Source: Streptomyces kurssanovii (GTDB taxonomy: Bacteria; Actinomycetota; Actinomycetes; Streptomycetales; Streptomycetaceae). From it: a stretch of DNA of 64,000 bases. A program made the translations under genes and the position numbers. The notes under the pieces are model-generated. The model saw only the letters and a program-made list of their open reading frames with translations. It was not told the origin of the DNA and ran no database searches. The stretch covers positions 310,001-374,000 of the forward strand of contig NZ_BMTN01000004.1 in the NCBI RefSeq assembly GCF_014649695.1, read 5' to 3'. Of this stretch, positions 35,904-45,537 are shown piece by piece (within the stretch, counting starts at the first letter, position 1; each line of letters opens with the position of its first letter).

Positions 35904-37862
35904 GTGACCACCGCTGAGCCGACACGGACGGACGGCAGCAGCACTCACGGCACAACCACGGGTGGAACCAGCGGTGACCGGTCCGCCGTCGACGCCACCG
36001 CGGCCGCCGACGGCACCACCACCGTCACCGACGGCACCACCATCGGCACCGGTCCGCGAATACCGCTCCGTCTGCGGTCGCGGTTGCCGGAGCCCCGCCT
36101 CGCGTCGACCTCCGCCCCCGCCCCCGCCCCCGCTCCCACCCGGTTCGCGCGCGTACGCGACCGCGTCTCACGTCACCCCGTCGCCCTCGCGACGGCCGCG
36201 GCCGCCTTCGTGCACCTGCTCTGGTTCTTCTTCTTCGCCAACAGCGGCGGCGACATCGCGGCCCAGGACGCCTGGGCCGAGTTCGTCGGCCGCCACCCCG
36301 ACTCGGCGTACAACCTCGCCTGGTACGGCGGCATGCACCCCGTCTCGTACAGCGTGGTCTCCCCGTACCTGATGTCGGTCCTCGGCGTGCGGACGACCAT
36401 GATGCTCGCGGGCACCGTGTCGGCCACCCTGACCGCGCTGATGCTGGTCCGGATGCGTGCCGTGCGCAATCCGGTGGCGTGTTCCCTCGTGGGCGTCTTC
36501 GCGTTCCTGTGCAACGCGCTGTCCGGCCGGGTCACCTTCGGCCTCGGCATGATGTTCGCGCTCGGCGCGGTCGGCGCCGTCTTCTGCTGGCCGCACCGTC
36601 TGCGTCAGCACCGCTGGGCGAAGGCCGCCGTCGCCGCGCCGCTCGCCGGTCTCGCCACGGCGGCGAGCCCCGTCGCGGGCCTCTTCCTCGGCGTGGTGGC
36701 CGCGGCGCTGTTCCTGGGCGGCCGCCGCCCCGGGGCGTACGCGATCGGCCTCACGCCGGTGCTCGTCGTGGCGCTGTCCGCCTGGCTGTTCCCGTTCTCC
36801 GGCACGCAGCCCATGTCGATCTGGTCGACGTCGCTCCCGTTCCTCTACGGCGTCCTCGTGCTCCTCCTCGTACCGAAGGAGTGGCGCACCGTCCGCACCG
36901 GCGCCGCGGTCTACGCCGTCGGCACGTTGCTGACCTGGGCGATCGACTCGCAGATCGGGTCCAACGTGTCCAGGCTGCCGATGCTCTTCGCGGGCGTGGT
37001 GCTGCTCGCCGCCCTGCCGTACACCGTGCCGCGTTCCCGTAAGTGGTACGCCGTCGTCATCGCCGTCATCGGACTGAACACCTGGATCGGCTACAAGGGT
37101 GTGGACGACATCGTCCGCACGGCCCCGACGGCTTCCTGGAACCGCGAACTCGCGCCGCTGGTCAACCGGCTCCAGGAGGTGAACGCCGAGCGCGGCCGGG
37201 TCGAGGTCGTGCCGGCGAGCAGCCACCGGGAGGCGTCGGCGCTCGCCCCGTACGTCAACCTGGCCCGTGGCTGGAACCGCCAGGCCGACATGAAACGCAA
37301 CCCGCTCTTCTACGACAAGGAGAACGTCCTCACCTCGGCGAACTACCGCGCGTGGCTCGACCGGTGGGCCGTGCACTACGTGGTGCTTCCGCAGGGGGCG
37401 CCGGACTCTAGCGGAGCCGAGCAGGAGGCGGAGCTCGTACGCGAGGGCCAGCCGTACCTGACCCGTATCTGGGGCGACCCCAACTGGCAGCTGTTCGCGG
37501 TCGAGAACCCGACGCCGATGGCCGAACCGCCGGCCACCGTGGACCACGCGGGCGCGGGCGAGCTGACCATCCATGTGAAGAACGCGGGCCGGGTGCTGAT
37601 CCGCGTCCCTTATTCGCCGTGGCTGAGCCTCGTGGACGACGAGGGCAAGGGTGTCGACGGCCCGCAGGAGACGCCGGAGTCACAGGCACGCGAGGACGGG
37701 CCCAGGAGTTTCGTCAACACCAACGGCTGTCTGCTGAAGGCGGAGGAGGACATGGAGGGCGACGAGTGGACCGAGCTCCTCGCCCCGCGGCCGGGAACCT
37801 ACCGGCTCGCCGCCCCGTACCAGCTTCCCCGCGGAACCCCGTGCCCTGACGAACTCCGCTAG
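35904..37862 (+). CDS. Polytopic membrane protein with C-terminal extracellular domain
   Basis: A 652-residue protein. After a Thr/Gly-rich cytoplasmic tail of about 85 residues there are about 9-10 hydrophobic segments (residues about 92-395), then a soluble 250-residue domain ending PYQLPRGTPCPDELR. The loop GDIAAQDAWAEFVGRHPDSAYNLAWYGGMHP between the first two segments resembles glycosyltransferase-C-type membrane proteins. It lies 168 bp after the DD-carboxypeptidase, in the same direction, so a cell-envelope role is plausible. No precise family is claimed. Confidence 0.65.
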   Translation: MTTAEPTRTDGSSTHGTTTGGTSGDRSAVDATAAADGTTTVTDGTTIGTGPRIPLRLRSRLPEPRLASTSAPAPAPAPTRFARVRDRVSRHPVALATAAAAFVHLLWFFFFANSGGDIAAQDAWAEFVGRHPDSAYNLAWYGGMHPVSYSVVSPYLMSVLGVRTTMMLAGTVSATLTALMLVRMRAVRNPVACSLVGVFAFLCNALSGRVTFGLGMMFALGAVGAVFCWPHRLRQHRWAKAAVAAPLAGLATAASPVAGLFLGVVAAALFLGGRRPGAYAIGLTPVLVVALSAWLFPFSGTQPMSIWSTSLPFLYGVLVLLLVPKEWRTVRTGAAVYAVGTLLTWAIDSQIGSNVSRLPMLFAGVVLLAALPYTVPRSRKWYAVVIAVIGLNTWIGYKGVDDIVRTAPTASWNRELAPLVNRLQEVNAERGRVEVVPASSHREASALAPYVNLARGWNRQADMKRNPLFYDKENVLTSANYRAWLDRWAVHYVVLPQGAPDSSGAEQEAELVREGQPYLTRIWGDPNWQLFAVENPTPMAEPPATVDHAGAGELTIHVKNAGRVLIRVPYSPWLSLVDDEGKGVDGPQETPESQAREDGPRSFVNTNGCLLKAEEDMEGDEWTELLAPRPGTYRLAAPYQLPRGTPCPDELR

Positions 37863-37971
37863 ATCCTTTCGCCCTTACCCGCGTTAACACCTACCTCACC
37901 TTCCGCTGCTCGTGCATAGTGGACGCGCTCGGCATACCGATCGGTCGGTCCACTGATGCAGGTGCGAATAC

Positions 37972-38919
37972 ATGGCGTGCGAACAATGCGGTGACGGCAC
38001 ACAGGCACTCCCCGGTATGAACTGCCGGCGGTGCCGGACGGCCGGTGATACGGCCAGGCGCGAGTCGGCCGGGTACCCCGGTCCAGGACGGTCGAAGGGA
38101 CGGGCCCTGCGGGGACGCCTGCTCCTGCTCTCCCGCAGGAACAAACTCCTGCTGACAGCGGCCGTCGTGGTGGCGGTGGTGGCCCTGACCGTCTCCACGG
38201 CGGACCTGTACGGGAACACCTCACAGGCCTCGGAAGCCGGCGACCGCCCCGCCCCCGGCGCGGGCGACGACATCGGAGATCTGGGCGGCGCACCGCAGCG
38301 CATCGCCCCCGCGGACCCGCCGAGTGACGCGGCCACCCCGCCGCCCGTGCGCGCCACGCCCAAGCCGCCCGCGAAGGTCCGTCCGCCCGAGGAGGCGCGG
38401 GGGCCCGCCTATTCCGCCTGGGCCGGGCCCGGCTGCACAGGAGGGGGCCTCTACGGCGAGGAGAACCGCTTCAGCGACGGCGACGACGGCTGGTACACCG
38501 TCAGCTCCGGCGGCCACCGAGGCGACGGCTGCGACGGCCGCTTCACGGCGGTCCCCATGTCCGGCAGGAGCACCAAGGACGGAGGGGGACGGGCGACATG
38601 GTCCTGGTACGTCGGCAGCGGCTACGTCACCTGCTCGGTCGCCGTCGTCGTACCCGACAGCGGACGCGACCGGGACGTGGCGGGCCGGCCCACCACGTAC
38701 AACGTGCTCTCGGACCCCGACGACCCGGGCAGCGTGGTCAAGGTCTTCGAGATCGACCAGACCGAACTGCGGGGCAGCGGCCTGGTCATCGAGAAGGTGC
38801 CGGTCCACGACCAGAAGCTGACCGTACAACTCGTCGACAGGGGCGAGGACCAGGGCGACGGCGACCGCGTCGGAGCACACCACGCGGCGGCGCAGATGCG
38901 GGCCGAGTGCCGCGCGTGA
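37972..38919 (+). CDS. Membrane-anchored protein with N-terminal double-CxxC motif
   Basis: A 315-residue protein. The N-terminus MACEQCGDGTQALPGMNCRRC has two CxxC pairs that could hold zinc on the cytoplasmic side. One transmembrane segment follows (about residues 58-77), then a proline-rich stalk and an extracellular domain with cysteines in GPGCTGGG, GDGCDGRF, VTCSVAV and the final ECRA. The next gene has the same overall plan. The function is unknown. Confidence 0.6.
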   Translation: MACEQCGDGTQALPGMNCRRCRTAGDTARRESAGYPGPGRSKGRALRGRLLLLSRRNKLLLTAAVVVAVVALTVSTADLYGNTSQASEAGDRPAPGAGDDIGDLGGAPQRIAPADPPSDAATPPPVRATPKPPAKVRPPEEARGPAYSAWAGPGCTGGGLYGEENRFSDGDDGWYTVSSGGHRGDGCDGRFTAVPMSGRSTKDGGGRATWSWYVGSGYVTCSVAVVVPDSGRDRDVAGRPTTYNVLSDPDDPGSVVKVFEIDQTELRGSGLVIEKVPVHDQKLTVQLVDRGEDQGDGDRVGAHHAAAQMRAECRA

Positions 38920-38986
38920 GCCTCCTCGCGGGACGAAGAGACCCCTTGCCTGCGGGCGGGTACGGCAGTGCTGCATAGTGTCCGTC

Positions 38987-39511
38987 ATGCTTTGTGAGGG
39001 ATGCAGACCCGACGGACGCGCGTGCGAGGCGTGCGCGGTGCCCGGCGCTCGGACATCAGGCCGTCACCGGGCCCCGTCACGCCCCAAGGTGCTGCTCGGC
39101 CTCTGCGCCGTACTCGGGGCGGGCGCGCTGCTCGGCGGCGCGGCGCTGATACTCGGGGACGACGGCGGCGAAGCCGTGGGGGAGCCCGCTCCCGTGGCCG
39201 ACATCGAGGTCGGCGGGCGCCCCAACCTGATCACCCCGACGGACGCCCCGTCGCCCACCGCGGGCGCCCCGGACCCTTCGTCCGCCGCGGGGGCGCGGCC
39301 CGCCTCCTCTCCGGCCTCTTCGCCGGTCTCCTCGGCCCCGGCGACGGGGTCGGCCCTCGTCTCCTCCTCGCCGTCGTCCCGCACCACCACGGCCGCCACG
39401 CCGACGCCCACCCCCACCCCGTCCGAGACCTGGCGGGACCGGGACAACTGCCGCGACGACCGCGACCACCCGGGCGGGGGCCGCTGGGACCGCGACGAGT
39501 GCGACTGGTGA
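38987..39511 (+). CDS. Small membrane-anchored protein, same plan as its upstream neighbour
   Basis: A 174-residue protein starting MLCEGCRPDGRACEAC, again two CxxC pairs, then a transmembrane segment (about residues 34-56), a Ser/Thr/Pro/Ala-rich extracellular stretch and an Asp/Arg-rich tail. The ATG at 38987 is preferred over the GTG at 38978 because it matches the neighbour's start. The two genes look like distant duplicates with different outer domains. Confidence 0.55.
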   Translation: MLCEGCRPDGRACEACAVPGARTSGRHRAPSRPKVLLGLCAVLGAGALLGGAALILGDDGGEAVGEPAPVADIEVGGRPNLITPTDAPSPTAGAPDPSSAAGARPASSPASSPVSSAPATGSALVSSSPSSRTTTAATPTPTPTPSETWRDRDNCRDDRDHPGGGRWDRDECDW

Positions 39512-39574
39512 CGGGGCCTTCCGGGTTCCTCGTCCCGGCTTGAGGCGCGGCCGTCGCCCGGGCCCGCGCCTCTC

Positions 39575-39760
39575 CTACGGCTCCGTCGGCCAGACCACTG
39601 CCTGGGCCACGACGACCCTGTCTCCGTCGAACGTGACGGCCGGCCCTTCATGGAGCCGGTACCCAAGGGCGAGGGCCTCACTGACACGACGGCAGAACGC
39701 CGCGTCGTCGGGACCGGTCAGAACGCGGTAGACGGGCAGACCGTCGGGAGGTGTGCTCAT
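39575..39760 (-). CDS. DUF1737-domain small protein
   Basis: A 61-residue protein starting MSTPPDGLPVYRVLTGPDD, with SEALALGYRLHEGPAVTFDG and the end VVAQAVVWP. This matches DUF1737, a short family of unknown function whose members begin with a YRV-x-TG pattern. It is convergent with the preceding gene. Confidence 0.75.
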   Translation of the reverse strand: MSTPPDGLPVYRVLTGPDDAAFCRRVSEALALGYRLHEGPAVTFDGDRVVVAQAVVWPTEP

Positions 39761-39956
39761 GGACCCAAGGGTCTCAAAGCCACTGTCCACCCGGCCGCTC
39801 GAGGCCGTGAATCTCCCCTCGCAGTTCATGGACTCCACGGCATGAGGTGGGCAGCGGCGGGTTTCCCGGCTGCGGGCATCCTGACGCTGCGCCGGCTGAC
39901 GCGGAGGGCCCGTTCGCGTACAGGTCCGTCCCGCCTGGGAACGGCGCCAGACAGGA

Positions 39957-41975
39957 TCAGAAGAAGGTCCTGAAGCGGGTGGAGTCGGTGCGCAGGGGCA
40001 GCGCGTAGGCCGCTTCGAAGGGCCGGGTCGTGCTGTCGCGGCCGGAGTAGAGCGCGGAGCCGGAGGGTCCGACGGCGTAGATGTCGGCCACGCCCCTGCC
40101 GTTCCTGCCCGCCGGGACGACGTGGGTGTACTTCTGCCAGCCGCCGCCGATCTTCTTGCGGGCCTTGAAGGGGGCCGTGGCATCGCCGGTGGAGGCGTAG
40201 AACCACAGCACGCCGGAGGTGTCGGTGGCGAGGAGGTCGCCGCGCCCGTCGCCGTTGAGGTCGGACCCGCCGGTGATCTTGTTGTAGACCTGCCAGCCGC
40301 CGCCGATCCTCGTACGGGGCAGGAGCTTCTGCTTGCTGCTCCGGTGGAGCCACAGCACACCGTCGCGGTCCCGGCCGACGACGTCGTCCGAGGCCGTACC
40401 CGCCGCGTTTCCGGGGGAGGCCATCAGGGTGTACGTGTTCCAGCCGGTGCCCAGCACGTCCGGCTTCGGGTCCCTGACGACCGGCGGGCAGCCCTCTTCG
40501 TGGCAGTCGGGGCTGTTGCCCATGGCGCGCAGCTGGCTGAGGTCGTACGCGGAGAGGTTGCCCGAGCTGTCGCGGACGAGCGCGTCCGCGTGGGCGTTGT
40601 CGTTGAAGTCGCGCGGCGCGGTGCCACGGTCCACCGTGGTCGTACCGGTCTTCACGCCGTCGGGGCCGACCCCGGACGCCGGGCGGGCGGTCATCTTCCA
40701 GGTGTACGCGCCGTTGTAGGCGCCGATCACCTGTTCGAGGTAACCGTCCCAGTCGATGAAGGTGTCGTAGTAGCTCCAGAGCGACACCGTGCGGCCGGTG
40801 ACCACGTGGGTCATGACCAGCGAGACGCCCAGGTCCGACTCGCTGGTCTTCCAGGTCACGCGACTGTCGGTGCCGTCGAAGCGGTACACGCTCGGAACAT
40901 CCGCCTGCTCCAGGACGATTCCCAGGGGGCGCTGCTCGTCCGCGATCATGGTGGCCGCCGGGGTGCCGCTCGCGTCGAGCGAGATGCGGAAGAGGCCTCG
41001 GCCTTGGGCGAAGGTGCCGCCGGGCACCAGGAGTGTGCCGTCACCGACCGGGCACACGCGACCCGCGAGGTCGAGGAGCGGGACCTTCCGGCCGTCCTTC
41101 AGCGACTTGAGGACGACCGGCCTGTTCGGGTACGTGACCCCGTCGACGACGAGCTTGTCGCCGCCCGTGATCGCCAGCCAGTCGCCGCCCAGGGCGATCC
41201 GCGCGCGGTAGGGGTGGGTCTCGGCCCGCTTGGTCTCGCGGTCCACGATCGTGGTCCGGCCGTACGGTGACTCCCAGAGCACGCGGTCGGGCGTGACCTG
41301 CGCGAAGCCGCTGTGGTTGCCGACGTCGTACGTCTCGACGGCGGCGGCCGTGGCCACTTCGACCAGGGCGATACGGAAGCCGTAGTCCGGCGCCGAGGTC
41401 TGCACAGCGACCGCGCCGGGCGTAGAGCCGTAGAACTCCCAGAGGACTCCCGCCGGCATCCCGGTCACCTTGCGGTCGACGACCTCGCCGCCGGGCACCC
41501 GGCTGACGAGGTGGAGCTCGTCGGTGGCCGTGTCGACCATCACGAGCGTCGACCCGTTGACCTCCTCCAGCCGGTAGGGGATGTCGATGACGACCGGGTC
41601 GCCGCCCTTGGCCATGTCGTGGACGGTGTGGCGGGTTCCTTCGCTCGCCACGACGACGTCGGCTCCGGCGGCGCCTCGGTAGGTGACCGCGGCGTTCTTC
41701 GGGAACGTGGTGCCGGAGCCGTCCGCGTACCGCATCCAAACGGCGACGCCGTCCGTCCGAACGCCCAGGAACCCGTTGGGCCCGGCGGAGAGGAAGCTGC
41801 CGGTGAACGGGAAGGCCGCGTCTCCGGCCTGCCGCGCGACCTCGGCCGCTCCGGCGGGGGCCGCCGTCGCGGCGGTGGCCGGGTCGGCGAGCGTGCCGGC
41901 GGTCGTGGTGGCCAGGGCGACGGCGGCGGCGACGGTCAGCCGGAACCTGGAGGTGCGGACGCGGGCGACTGACAT
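39957..41975 (-). CDS. Secreted FG-GAP/VCBS-repeat protein
   Basis: A 672-residue protein. The N-terminus MSVARVRTSRFRLTVAAAVALATT is a Sec-type signal peptide. A beta-rich central region follows, with VWMRYADGSGTTFPKN and GRGLFRISLDASG. The C-terminal 150 residues carry FG-GAP-like repeats of the form D-V-V-G-R-D-x-D-G-V-L-W-L-H and GGSDLNGDGRGDLLATDTSG, with calcium-type DLNGDG loops. It is probably a cell-surface or secreted beta-propeller of unknown ligand. It is divergent from a paralogue at 42389. Confidence 0.8.
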   Translation of the reverse strand: MSVARVRTSRFRLTVAAAVALATTTAGTLADPATAATAAPAGAAEVARQAGDAAFPFTGSFLSAGPNGFLGVRTDGVAVWMRYADGSGTTFPKNAAVTYRGAAGADVVVASEGTRHTVHDMAKGGDPVVIDIPYRLEEVNGSTLVMVDTATDELHLVSRVPGGEVVDRKVTGMPAGVLWEFYGSTPGAVAVQTSAPDYGFRIALVEVATAAAVETYDVGNHSGFAQVTPDRVLWESPYGRTTIVDRETKRAETHPYRARIALGGDWLAITGGDKLVVDGVTYPNRPVVLKSLKDGRKVPLLDLAGRVCPVGDGTLLVPGGTFAQGRGLFRISLDASGTPAATMIADEQRPLGIVLEQADVPSVYRFDGTDSRVTWKTSESDLGVSLVMTHVVTGRTVSLWSYYDTFIDWDGYLEQVIGAYNGAYTWKMTARPASGVGPDGVKTGTTTVDRGTAPRDFNDNAHADALVRDSSGNLSAYDLSQLRAMGNSPDCHEEGCPPVVRDPKPDVLGTGWNTYTLMASPGNAAGTASDDVVGRDRDGVLWLHRSSKQKLLPRTRIGGGWQVYNKITGGSDLNGDGRGDLLATDTSGVLWFYASTGDATAPFKARKKIGGGWQKYTHVVPAGRNGRGVADIYAVGPSGSALYSGRDSTTRPFEAAYALPLRTDSTRFRTFF

Positions 41976-42388
41976 GGGGCGGGGCCTCCTCGGAGAAGGA
42001 CGTGCGAGTGGCGGAGAACGCCACGCCCACAAGACCTGTGAGACGACCGCACGGTTGTACGCCCGATGCGACGAATGTTCTGGAACGAGGGCTTTGTTCC
42101 TCGCGGCTGAAGGTCCTCCGGAACGGAGCCGGCCGGTACGCACCTCGGTACGCACCGGGCCCTCTTCGACACCTGATGCAAACTCAGGGTTGTAGGAGGG
42201 CTTGCCTGTTGTTCCCTGGCGGCGGTGGGTCCTGGCCCGAGGGGTGCCGGCTTCGCCATCTGCCGGCCGTGGCACCCGCTGGGCAGGTGCAGGCCTTCCC
42301 ACGCGTACAACCCTCCGGTTCGAACAGAAGTCTCATGGAACGGCGCCAGCAGGATCACGCGTCGATTCGATTTCCCCAGGAGGAACCT
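41976..42388. other. 413-bp divergent promoter region between two FG-GAP genes
   Basis: No gene is seen. It must hold promoters for both secreted paralogues. The strong AGGAGG at 42378-42383 belongs to the plus-strand gene. Confidence 0.4.
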
Positions 42389-44668
42389 TTGATCTCCGCA
42401 AGCGCGACCCGTCGGAGTTTCTCCGCCGCGATCACCACCGTCCTCGCTGTCACGCTCGGTGCGGGCGCCCTGTCCGTCCCGGCCACCGCCGCACCCCTGC
42501 CCGCCGCCGTGGCGGCCGAGGCGGGAACGCGGACGGCACCCGTCGCGTACCCGACAGACGCGTACCGGTTCGCCGCGGCCGGAAGGACCGGCTTCCTCAT
42601 CCAGGGGCGGGGGACCACGGGGCCGGTGCTCAAGTGGACCCGGTTCGCGGACGGGGCGACCACCGTCATCGACGCCCCGGTGGCCGATTCCACCGGGTCG
42701 GACGTGATCATGACGGGGCAGGGACAGAGCACGAGCCGTTCGCTGGTCGTGAAGCTCCGCGACATGGCCGACGGCGGCAGGACCGTCACGATCGACCTCC
42801 GCCCGCTGAACGGCGTCTATGTGAAGGCCGTTTCCCGGGACACGGTCCTGGCGCAGATGAGGCAGCAGGACGGCTCCGTGGAGCTGCGCCTCGTCACCCG
42901 TACCGGCGACACCGTCACGCAGCGGAAGGTCGAAGGCTTCCCGCCCGGGGCTTCGAGCATCGTCTCCGGTTCACCCCGAGACGGCTCGGTCCTGCTCTCC
43001 TACGCCCTGCGGACCGAGACGTCGTGGCAGCGCGAGTTCGCCGTGGTGGACCTCGCTGCAGCCAAGGTGGTCTCCACCCACAAGACCGACGCCTACTTCA
43101 CCAGCTGGAGCTCGCTCTCCGCCACGCACCTGGTCTGGTCGGAGGAGGGGGGCAAGGTCTACACGGTGGACCGTGCCACCGGCGTCGAGACCGTGACCGA
43201 CTTCAATCTCTACGAGGGCGAGAGCATGGCCGTCGGCCTGCTGGGCTCGTGGTCCATGTACGGGACCCCGGGGACCCTGGAGGGAGACGGCACGGGTGAC
43301 TCGCGACCGCTCGTGCCCTTCACGGCGAAGTCCCTGACCTCGGGCGAGACGGTCAAGCTCGTCGACTACGTCACCCAGGTCGAGACCGGCCCCGACAACA
43401 CGCTGTTCGTGCGCGGTGGCACCGTCGAGCACGGCGACGGGCTCTACCGGATCTCCCTCGGCGCGGACGGCAAGCCGGCCGCCGAGCTGGTCGCCTCCAC
43501 CGGGAAGCCGGTGCAACTCCTCTACCTCGGTGCGCAGATTCCGCACACCTTCGACCTCACCTCCCCGATACCGCTCAAGTGGAAGCTGTCCCGGGAGAAC
43601 GTCGATGTCGACCTGAAGATCACCCACCGCGGCACCGGCAAGTCCTTCGCGAAGACGCTGCACATCTACAGCGAGTCCGCCGGCAGCCCCTACTGGTACG
43701 GCGACGGGTTCTTCGGCATCAGATGGCAGGACATCGCGGCCGAATCCCAGATGGGCAAGGACGCCGAGGCCGGGACGTACGACTGGTCGTTCACGGCCCA
43801 TCCGCAGAACGGTGTCGGTACGGCCGTGGACGCCTCCGGCAGCTTCACGGCCGCCAAGGGCGTCTCCTCCCCGCACGACCTCAACTGGAACGGCACCCCC
43901 GACCTGCTGGCCCGAGATGCCGAGGGCGTGCTGTGGCGGGCCGACACCACGTACGACGCCACCAAGAAGACCCTCGTGGCGTCGACCTACGGGCGTGACC
44001 GGGTCGGCGGCGGCTGGCAGGTCTACGACCGGATCGAGACCATCGGCGGCTTCGGCGCCGGTGCCGCCGACTTCGTCGCCCGGGACAGGAGCGGTGTCCT
44101 GTGGCTGTACGACGTGACCGGCAACGGCTACGGGGCGTCGTTCTCGGCCCGCAAGCAGATCGGCGGCGGCTGGAACACGTACACCCAGATCACCGGCGGC
44201 AGCGACCTGAACGGTGATGGCCGGGCCGACATGGTCGCCACCGACAAGGCCGGTGTCCTGTGGCTCTACAAGAACACCGGCAACCTCAGCGCCCCCTTCG
44301 CCAAGCGGCAGAAGATCGGCAACGGCGGCTGGGGCGTCTACAACCAGATCACCGCCACCGGCAACATCGGCGGCGCCGCCGCCGGTGACCTCGTCGCCCG
44401 TGACAAGGCCGGTGTGCTCTGGCTCTACCTCGGCAAGGGCGACGGCACGTTCGCCGCCCGCAAGCAGATCGGCGGCGGCTGGAACGCCTACACCGACACC
44501 ATCGGCATCGGCGACGCCAACAACGACGGCCGCCCCGACCTGTTCGCGTACGGCCCGGGCAACACCGGTTACTTCTACGCCGGAACCGGCAACTACAGCA
44601 GCCCCTTCGCCGGCCGGGTCTCGAGCCCGGTCCTGACCGGAGACCCCACGTACAACCACGTCTCCTGA
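42389..44668 (+). CDS. Secreted FG-GAP/VCBS-repeat protein, paralogue of 39957-41975
   Basis: A 759-residue protein from a TTG at 42389, chosen because AGGAGG lies 5 bases upstream; the open frame extends left without protein-like sequence. A Sec-type signal peptide (FSAAITTVLAVTLGAGALS) is followed by the same beta-rich central region as its neighbour (GDGLYRISLGADGKPA). Four FG-GAP-like repeats follow near the C-terminus (FVARDRSGVLWLYD, MVATDKAGVLWLYK, LVARDKAGVLWLYL and DLFAYGPGNTG), each with ARKQIGGGWN spacing. Ligand unknown. Confidence 0.82.
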   Translation: MISASATRRSFSAAITTVLAVTLGAGALSVPATAAPLPAAVAAEAGTRTAPVAYPTDAYRFAAAGRTGFLIQGRGTTGPVLKWTRFADGATTVIDAPVADSTGSDVIMTGQGQSTSRSLVVKLRDMADGGRTVTIDLRPLNGVYVKAVSRDTVLAQMRQQDGSVELRLVTRTGDTVTQRKVEGFPPGASSIVSGSPRDGSVLLSYALRTETSWQREFAVVDLAAAKVVSTHKTDAYFTSWSSLSATHLVWSEEGGKVYTVDRATGVETVTDFNLYEGESMAVGLLGSWSMYGTPGTLEGDGTGDSRPLVPFTAKSLTSGETVKLVDYVTQVETGPDNTLFVRGGTVEHGDGLYRISLGADGKPAAELVASTGKPVQLLYLGAQIPHTFDLTSPIPLKWKLSRENVDVDLKITHRGTGKSFAKTLHIYSESAGSPYWYGDGFFGIRWQDIAAESQMGKDAEAGTYDWSFTAHPQNGVGTAVDASGSFTAAKGVSSPHDLNWNGTPDLLARDAEGVLWRADTTYDATKKTLVASTYGRDRVGGGWQVYDRIETIGGFGAGAADFVARDRSGVLWLYDVTGNGYGASFSARKQIGGGWNTYTQITGGSDLNGDGRADMVATDKAGVLWLYKNTGNLSAPFAKRQKIGNGGWGVYNQITATGNIGGAAAGDLVARDKAGVLWLYLGKGDGTFAARKQIGGGWNAYTDTIGIGDANNDGRPDLFAYGPGNTGYFYAGTGNYSSPFAGRVSSPVLTGDPTYNHVS

Positions 44669-44688
44669 CCCACCCGAAGCCCCACACC

Positions 44689-44728
44689 CCGCCCCGCGGG
44701 TCCTCCACCAGGAGAACCCGCGGGGCGG
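44689..44728 (+). terminator. Hairpin terminator after the FG-GAP gene
   Basis: Arms 44689-44701 and 44716-44728 (CCGCCCCGCGGGT/ACCCGCGGGGCGG) form a 13-bp stem 20 bp after the stop. Confidence 0.75.
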
Positions 44729-44777
44729 CGGGTCGTCCGGACCTCGGGACGGGTTCTTCAGTAGCCCGGTGGACGTC

Positions 44778-44811
44778 AAAGGCCACCCCTCAACCTTGAG
44801 GGGTGGCCTTT
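44778..44811. terminator. Perfect hairpin next to the tRNA 3' end copy
   Basis: Arms 44778-44793 and 44796-44811 make a perfect 16-bp stem with a 2-nt loop and flanking A/T runs. Lying immediately left of the 44819 tRNA 3' end on the minus strand, it looks like the original terminator of the tRNA gene. That makes this the ancestral end of the insertion array. Confidence 0.7.
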
Positions 44812-44818
44812 CCTCCTG

Positions 44819-44858
44819 TGCCCCCGGCAGGATGCGAACCTGCGACACCCGCTTTAGG
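44819..44858 (-). repeat. att-like copy 1: 3' end of a tRNA gene (tRNA-Arg(CCU)-like)
   Basis: On the minus strand this reads CCTAAAGCGGGTGTCGC, then a T-arm GCAGG-TTCGCAT-CCTGC (one base differs from the other copies), CGGGGGC and A. That is a class I tRNA from the anticodon loop to the discriminator base. No 5' half is present, so it is a duplicated att site rather than a working gene. Confidence 0.75.
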
Positions 44859-45132
44859 CGCGTGGTGGGACGGGTTGGGGTCTGACCTGCGTGATGCGGA
44901 CCTCAGGGCCTGCTGGCCGTCGTCTCCGACAGCAGCCGCAGTTCCCCCGGAGTCCCCGCCCGATCCGGCGCGGTCGTGGCACGAGGACCTCATGATCCGT
45001 AGCTCTAGTCGAATCGGTCAGAGACGGCCATTCCGATCGCTGCACGGCCCGGAGCGCTACCGGACGGGTACGGTGCTGCGGTTGTGGGGCGGGACTCCAC
45101 CCGATCGAGGGTGCGCGGAATCACGCGACACC

Positions 45133-45537
45133 TCAACGACCATTGTGCCCTTCGGAGGGAGGTTGCTGGACAGTCACGGCGATCATCGTGGGATCACCCG
45201 AGATGTCGACGTGGATGGCGGAGGGATTGGTGCACTTGTAATACCATCCGCCGTTCTCCTCGAAGTTGACCTGCCCGATCTCCTGACTCGTGTTCAAGTC
45301 GTTGATTACCAGATCAAAGGTGGACGTGACACCAAAGCAGGACCCGCTGTTTTTCGTTTCGATGAATTGCCCGGTGTCACTGGGGTAGGCCACGCCGGGA
45401 CCGATGTTGGTGTCGTTGAAAGCCGACAGGTTCGAGCCTTCTTGGCCGTTGTCGTACATGCACTCGACGTCGGTGACGAAGGTCTGCAACGCAAGGTTGC
45501 TGACGTTCACCACTTTCATGTTGGCGCTGTTTCCCAT
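45133..45537 (-). CDS. Orphan small beta-rich protein in the accessory block
   Basis: A 134-residue protein starting MGNSANMKVVNVSNLALQ after GGAAGGACC. The middle reads GSCFGVTSTFDLVIND and WYYKCTNPSAIHVDIS, suggesting a single beta-sandwich of 110-130 residues with two or three cysteines. There is no signal peptide. Sequence style is faintly like small pore-forming or aegerolysin-type proteins, but I do not claim that. Base composition is clearly less GC-rich than the chromosomal part, consistent with transfer. Confidence 0.6.
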   Translation of the reverse strand: MGNSANMKVVNVSNLALQTFVTDVECMYDNGQEGSNLSAFNDTNIGPGVAYPSDTGQFIETKNSGSCFGVTSTFDLVINDLNTSQEIGQVNFEENGGWYYKCTNPSAIHVDISGDPTMIAVTVQQPPSEGHNGR

